From Bacteroidales bacterium UBA3834 (lineage in GTDB: Bacteria; Bacteroidota; Bacteroidia; Bacteroidales; P3), in the NCBI GenBank assembly GCA_002392965.1, contig DGIA01000024.1:1-7345 (forward strand): a DNA stretch of 7,345 nt, given 5' to 3'. The position numbers were made by a program, and so were the translations under genes. The notes below the pieces were generated by a model. It was not told where the DNA came from and searched no databases. It saw only the letters and a program-made list of their open reading frames with translations. Below, piece by piece: positions 5,737 through 7,345 of this stretch (position 1 is its first letter; the number at the start of each line of letters is the position of its first letter).

Positions 5737-6957
5737 TTATTTCTTCTTCTTGGTTGGTGCCTTTGGTGGGTTTACCAAGTCGATGAGCTTCTGCACTACG
5801 GGCTTGGGACGGCTCTGGCGGTCGAAGAGGGTGGCGTAGTCGGTGCGTCCCTTGATGGGGAAGTCGTTGCGCCACGAGTTGGCGTCGTTGAGACACCAGA
5901 AGTTGACACGCAGGATGTCCTTGTGGTGGGGCAGCAGCATTTTGTAGAAGTCAATCCAGAACTGCTCCACCTTGGCCTCCTGGTCGCGGGCGAGTCCCTT
6001 GGTGTAGGGGTCCATTTCGGGTCGGTAGGCAAACTTGTCGCTGACGTTGGCCCCCGAGAATCCATAAGGATTGGGCAGCACGGAGAGGTCGAGCTCAGAG
6101 AAGAAGGTGGGCACTCCCGTGGCGGCAATGGTCTCGATGGAGTGTTCGTACTGTCGGATGACGCTGTTATCGACGTTGTCCTCGAGAATCATGTGGCCCT
6201 GCATGCCGATGGCCGTCAGGGGCAGCCCCTGCTCGATGAGCGGGCGGAAGAATCGGCACACGCCCTCCACCTTGGTGGATTTGTTCATGGAGAAGTCGTT
6301 GTAGAAGAGCTGCGCGCTGGGGTCGGCCTCGTGGGCATACTGGAAAGCCAGGGGGATGTAGTCGGTGCCGAGGATTTGCCAGAAGAGGCTCTTGCGCGGC
6401 GTACCGTCGTCCTCGAAGGCTTCGTTCACCACGTCCCATGCGTCCACGCGTCCGCGGAAGTGGCTTACAATGGTATAAATATGTTCGCGCATGCGTGTCC
6501 TTAATATATCGCGCGAGACGGGCTTGCCCTCGTTGTCGAAGTGGAACCAGGGTGCGCACTGCGAGTGCCAGATGAGGCAATGGCCCAGCACCTTCATGCC
6601 GGCAGCCTTGGCCTTGTTGACAAACTGGTCGGCCAGGGTGAAGTCATAGACGCCTTCGCGGGGGTGGATCACCTCGCACTTCATGCAGTTCTCGGCCACG
6701 GCCCAGTTGAAGTGCTGGGCGATGACGGGCCAGTCGGCGGCCTGTTCGCCATCCACCTGCCACTGGTTGACGCTGACGCCCGTGTACCAGTAGTCGCGGT
6801 AGGCCTCCCACAAGGAGTTTTGCGCCCCTGCGGGGCTAAATGATAAATGACAAATGATAAATGATAAGGCAAGCGCTCTGAAAACACCATGTCTGCTTCT
6901 CAGCGAAAGAAGAAATGGCAATGTCTCTATCTTTATTCTATTGTTACTATTCTTCAT
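5737..6957 (-). CDS. Secreted GH10 endo-1,4-beta-xylanase
   Basis: This 406-residue enzyme is a GH10 (beta/alpha)8-barrel, a retaining endo-xylanase that cuts internal bonds of xylan. Visible motifs are GHCLIWHSQ (125-133), WDVVNEAF with acid/base E179 (174-181), GMQGHM (251-256), FSELDLSV with nucleophile E288 (286-293), and FWCLNDANSW (353-362). The catalytic domain, about 50-396, is uninterrupted and carries no binding module; the tail is lysine-rich. The signal peptide is unusually long: the hydrophobic core ALALSFIICHLSF (28-40) leads to SPAGA-Q, with cleavage likely after A45, so it acts outside the cytoplasm. No lipobox cysteine was seen. The ATG at 6957 lies inside the last codons of the upstream gene (11-nt overlap), and no other in-frame ATG precedes the catalytic domain; a TTG at codon 13 is an alternative. 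The hydrophobic core is encoded by a heptamer repeat also found upstream of the neighbouring gene. Codons 1-40 are AT-rich, unlike the rest (57% G+C at 6241-6300). Confidence 0.95.
   Translation of the reverse strand: MKNSNNRIKIETLPFLLSLRSRHGVFRALALSFIICHLSFSPAGAQNSLWEAYRDYWYTGVSVNQWQVDGEQAADWPVIAQHFNWAVAENCMKCEVIHPREGVYDFTLADQFVNKAKAAGMKVLGHCLIWHSQCAPWFHFDNEGKPVSRDILRTRMREHIYTIVSHFRGRVDAWDVVNEAFEDDGTPRKSLFWQILGTDYIPLAFQYAHEADPSAQLFYNDFSMNKSTKVEGVCRFFRPLIEQGLPLTAIGMQGHMILEDNVDNSVIRQYEHSIETIAATGVPTFFSELDLSVLPNPYGFSGANVSDKFAYRPEMDPYTKGLARDQEAKVEQFWIDFYKMLLPHHKDILRVNFWCLNDANSWRNDFPIKGRTDYATLFDRQSRPKPVVQKLIDLVNPPKAPTKKKK
6824..6836. other. Short GC-rich hairpin (GCCCC-TGC-GGGGC) beside the heptamer repeat
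   Basis: A perfect 5-bp stem with a 3-nt loop lies 4 bp from the inner heptamer repeat. It encodes the SPAGA cleavage region of the xylanase signal peptide. Its position next to the repeat suggests that the two form one unit, a REP-like repeat with a small hairpin. That is inference, because the matching position beside the other repeat copy lies outside the window. Confidence 0.45.
6841..6864. repeat. Inner copy of the 24-bp inverted repeat (TGAYAAA heptamers)
   Basis: The plus strand shows the heptamers TGATAAA, TGACAAA and TGATAAA followed by TGA, with a partly matching TGATAAG unit completing the run. The 24 bases are the exact reverse complement of 7322-7345. Read on the minus strand the repeat has no stop codon in any frame and gives hydrophobic residues in all three (SFIICHLS in the frame used). 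Here it forms the core of the xylanase signal peptide. Confidence 0.95.
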
Positions 6958-7315
6958 TAGTTTGATTCTTCTTACTTGTTTTAATTGTGGATATAAGAAT
7001 TCTTATGATTTCATCCAAATCGTTTTTAATAGATTGATAAATGTTTTCATCAAGCATGCCAGACTTATGTAAGACAACAAGCCAAAACGAGGTTTCACTG
7101 GCTTCCTTTAATGAGATACTTAGCTTACTGATAAAATCGGGCTTGCTTTGAGCCTGAATTGCCTCGTGAATGTTGGCGCCAATACTTGTACCACTACGAA
7201 AAACCTGTTTAGACATGATATATTCATGCTTTTCCTCCATAAGGTACTGATAGCATTTGGCCATTCTTATGGCAAAATCAATAGATTTATCTGCCAATAC
7301 ATTGTTCCTCGTCAT
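6947..7315 (-). CDS. Four-helix-bundle protein, 23S rRNA intervening-sequence (S23) family
   Basis: The 122-residue protein matches the family of 23S rRNA intervening-sequence proteins (four helix bundle, related to the Avd accessory protein of diversity-generating retroelements). The diagnostic stretch is QVFRSGTSIGANIHEAIQAQ (37-56), followed by SKPDFISKLSISLKEASETSFWL (three parts: 57-64, 65-72, 73-79). It should be all-alpha and form a ring-shaped oligomer; the positive residues R40, K58 and K64 fit a nucleic-acid-binding role, but the cellular function of free-standing members is unknown. Length is typical. The ATG at 7315 lies 6 bp after the heptamer repeat, with no Shine-Dalgarno motif. 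Its last codons overlap the xylanase start by 11 nt, so translation may be coupled. No reverse transcriptase or rRNA gene is visible in the window. It is AT-rich relative to the xylanase body, suggesting insertion into the xylan cluster. Confidence 0.9.
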   Translation of the reverse strand: MTRNNVLADKSIDFAIRMAKCYQYLMEEKHEYIMSKQVFRSGTSIGANIHEAIQAQSKPDFISKLSISLKEASETSFWLVVLHKSGMLDENIYQSIKNDLDEIIRILISTIKTSKKNQTNEE

Positions 7316-7321
7316 GATTGT

Positions 7322-7345
7322 TCATTTATCATTTGTCATTTATCA
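7322..7345. repeat. Outer copy of the 24-bp inverted repeat, reaching the window edge
   Basis: These 24 bases are the exact reverse complement of 6841-6864 and consist of the same heptamers (CATTTAT, CATTTGT, CATTTAT on the plus strand). They end at the last base of the window, so the repeat may be longer. The copy sits directly upstream of the four-helix-bundle start codon, in what would be its 5' untranslated region. Confidence 0.95.

Larger units (their letters stand above)
6841..7345 (-). mobile_element. Putative inverted-repeat-bounded unit carrying the four-helix-bundle gene
   Basis: The small gene is enclosed by the perfect 24-bp inverted repeat, with 6 bp between the outer copy and its start codon and 82 bp between its stop and the inner copy. 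The unit is AT-rich (30% G+C at 7021-7080), in contrast to the xylanase body (57% at 6241-6300), and composition changes at the inner repeat. Members of this protein family are known as ORFs inside 23S rRNA intervening sequences, whose ends pair to form a stem; the layout here is similar. There is no transposase, and no target-site duplication could be checked because the outer end coincides with the window edge. Mobility is therefore inference. Confidence 0.35.

Noticed and set aside
5635..6504. Plus-strand frame of 289 codons beginning with a collagen-like G-P-M/G-L-I run
   Set aside because: It lies opposite the GH10 gene, which has all catalytic motifs. The collagen-like start is only the 9-nt minisatellite read in frame.
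6947..7315. Avd-type accessory gene of a diversity-generating retroelement
   Set aside because: The protein family is related, but no reverse transcriptase and no template/variable repeat pair could be found in the window.

Overview
The window reads as chromosomal DNA from a Prevotella-like member of the Bacteroidales. The reasons are TAnnTTTG-type -7 promoter boxes, A-rich start regions without Shine-Dalgarno motifs, a very large secreted protein ending in a Por/type IX sorting motif, and a GH10 xylanase next to a GH43 enzyme in the order known from Prevotella xylan clusters. All four genes lie on the minus strand, so transcription runs from right to left. I saw no tRNA, rRNA, CRISPR array or transposase.

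Right part (7345-4541): a small four-helix-bundle gene of the 23S rRNA intervening-sequence family comes first. It is bracketed by a perfect 24-bp inverted repeat built of TGAYAAA heptamers. Its 3' end overlaps the start of an exported GH10 endo-xylanase by 11 nt, and the inner copy of the repeat is read in frame as the hydrophobic core of the xylanase signal peptide. A 108-bp gap filled mostly by a 9-nt minisatellite separates the xylanase from a GH43 beta-xylosidase/arabinofuranosidase-type enzyme without a signal peptide. A strong rho-independent terminator follows. The likely division of labour is that GH10 cuts xylan outside the cytoplasm and GH43 trims imported oligosaccharides inside it; no transporter or regulator is in view.

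Middle (4540-4111): this gene-free stretch holds three candidate -7 boxes and a leader of more than 300 nt for the next gene. The leader folds by hand into a chain of hairpins and a multibranched domain closed by a 16-bp helix. Three very short reading frames lie in it, one ending exactly at the end of one arm of that helix. This is the best candidate here for an undescribed regulatory RNA.

Left part (4110-1): one uninterrupted reading frame of 1,370 codons runs off the left edge. It encodes a secreted, BspA/LRR-like modular surface protein whose C-terminal sorting motif is cut by the window edge, probably within about 20 codons of its end. Base composition is patchy along this gene, which suggests a mosaic origin.
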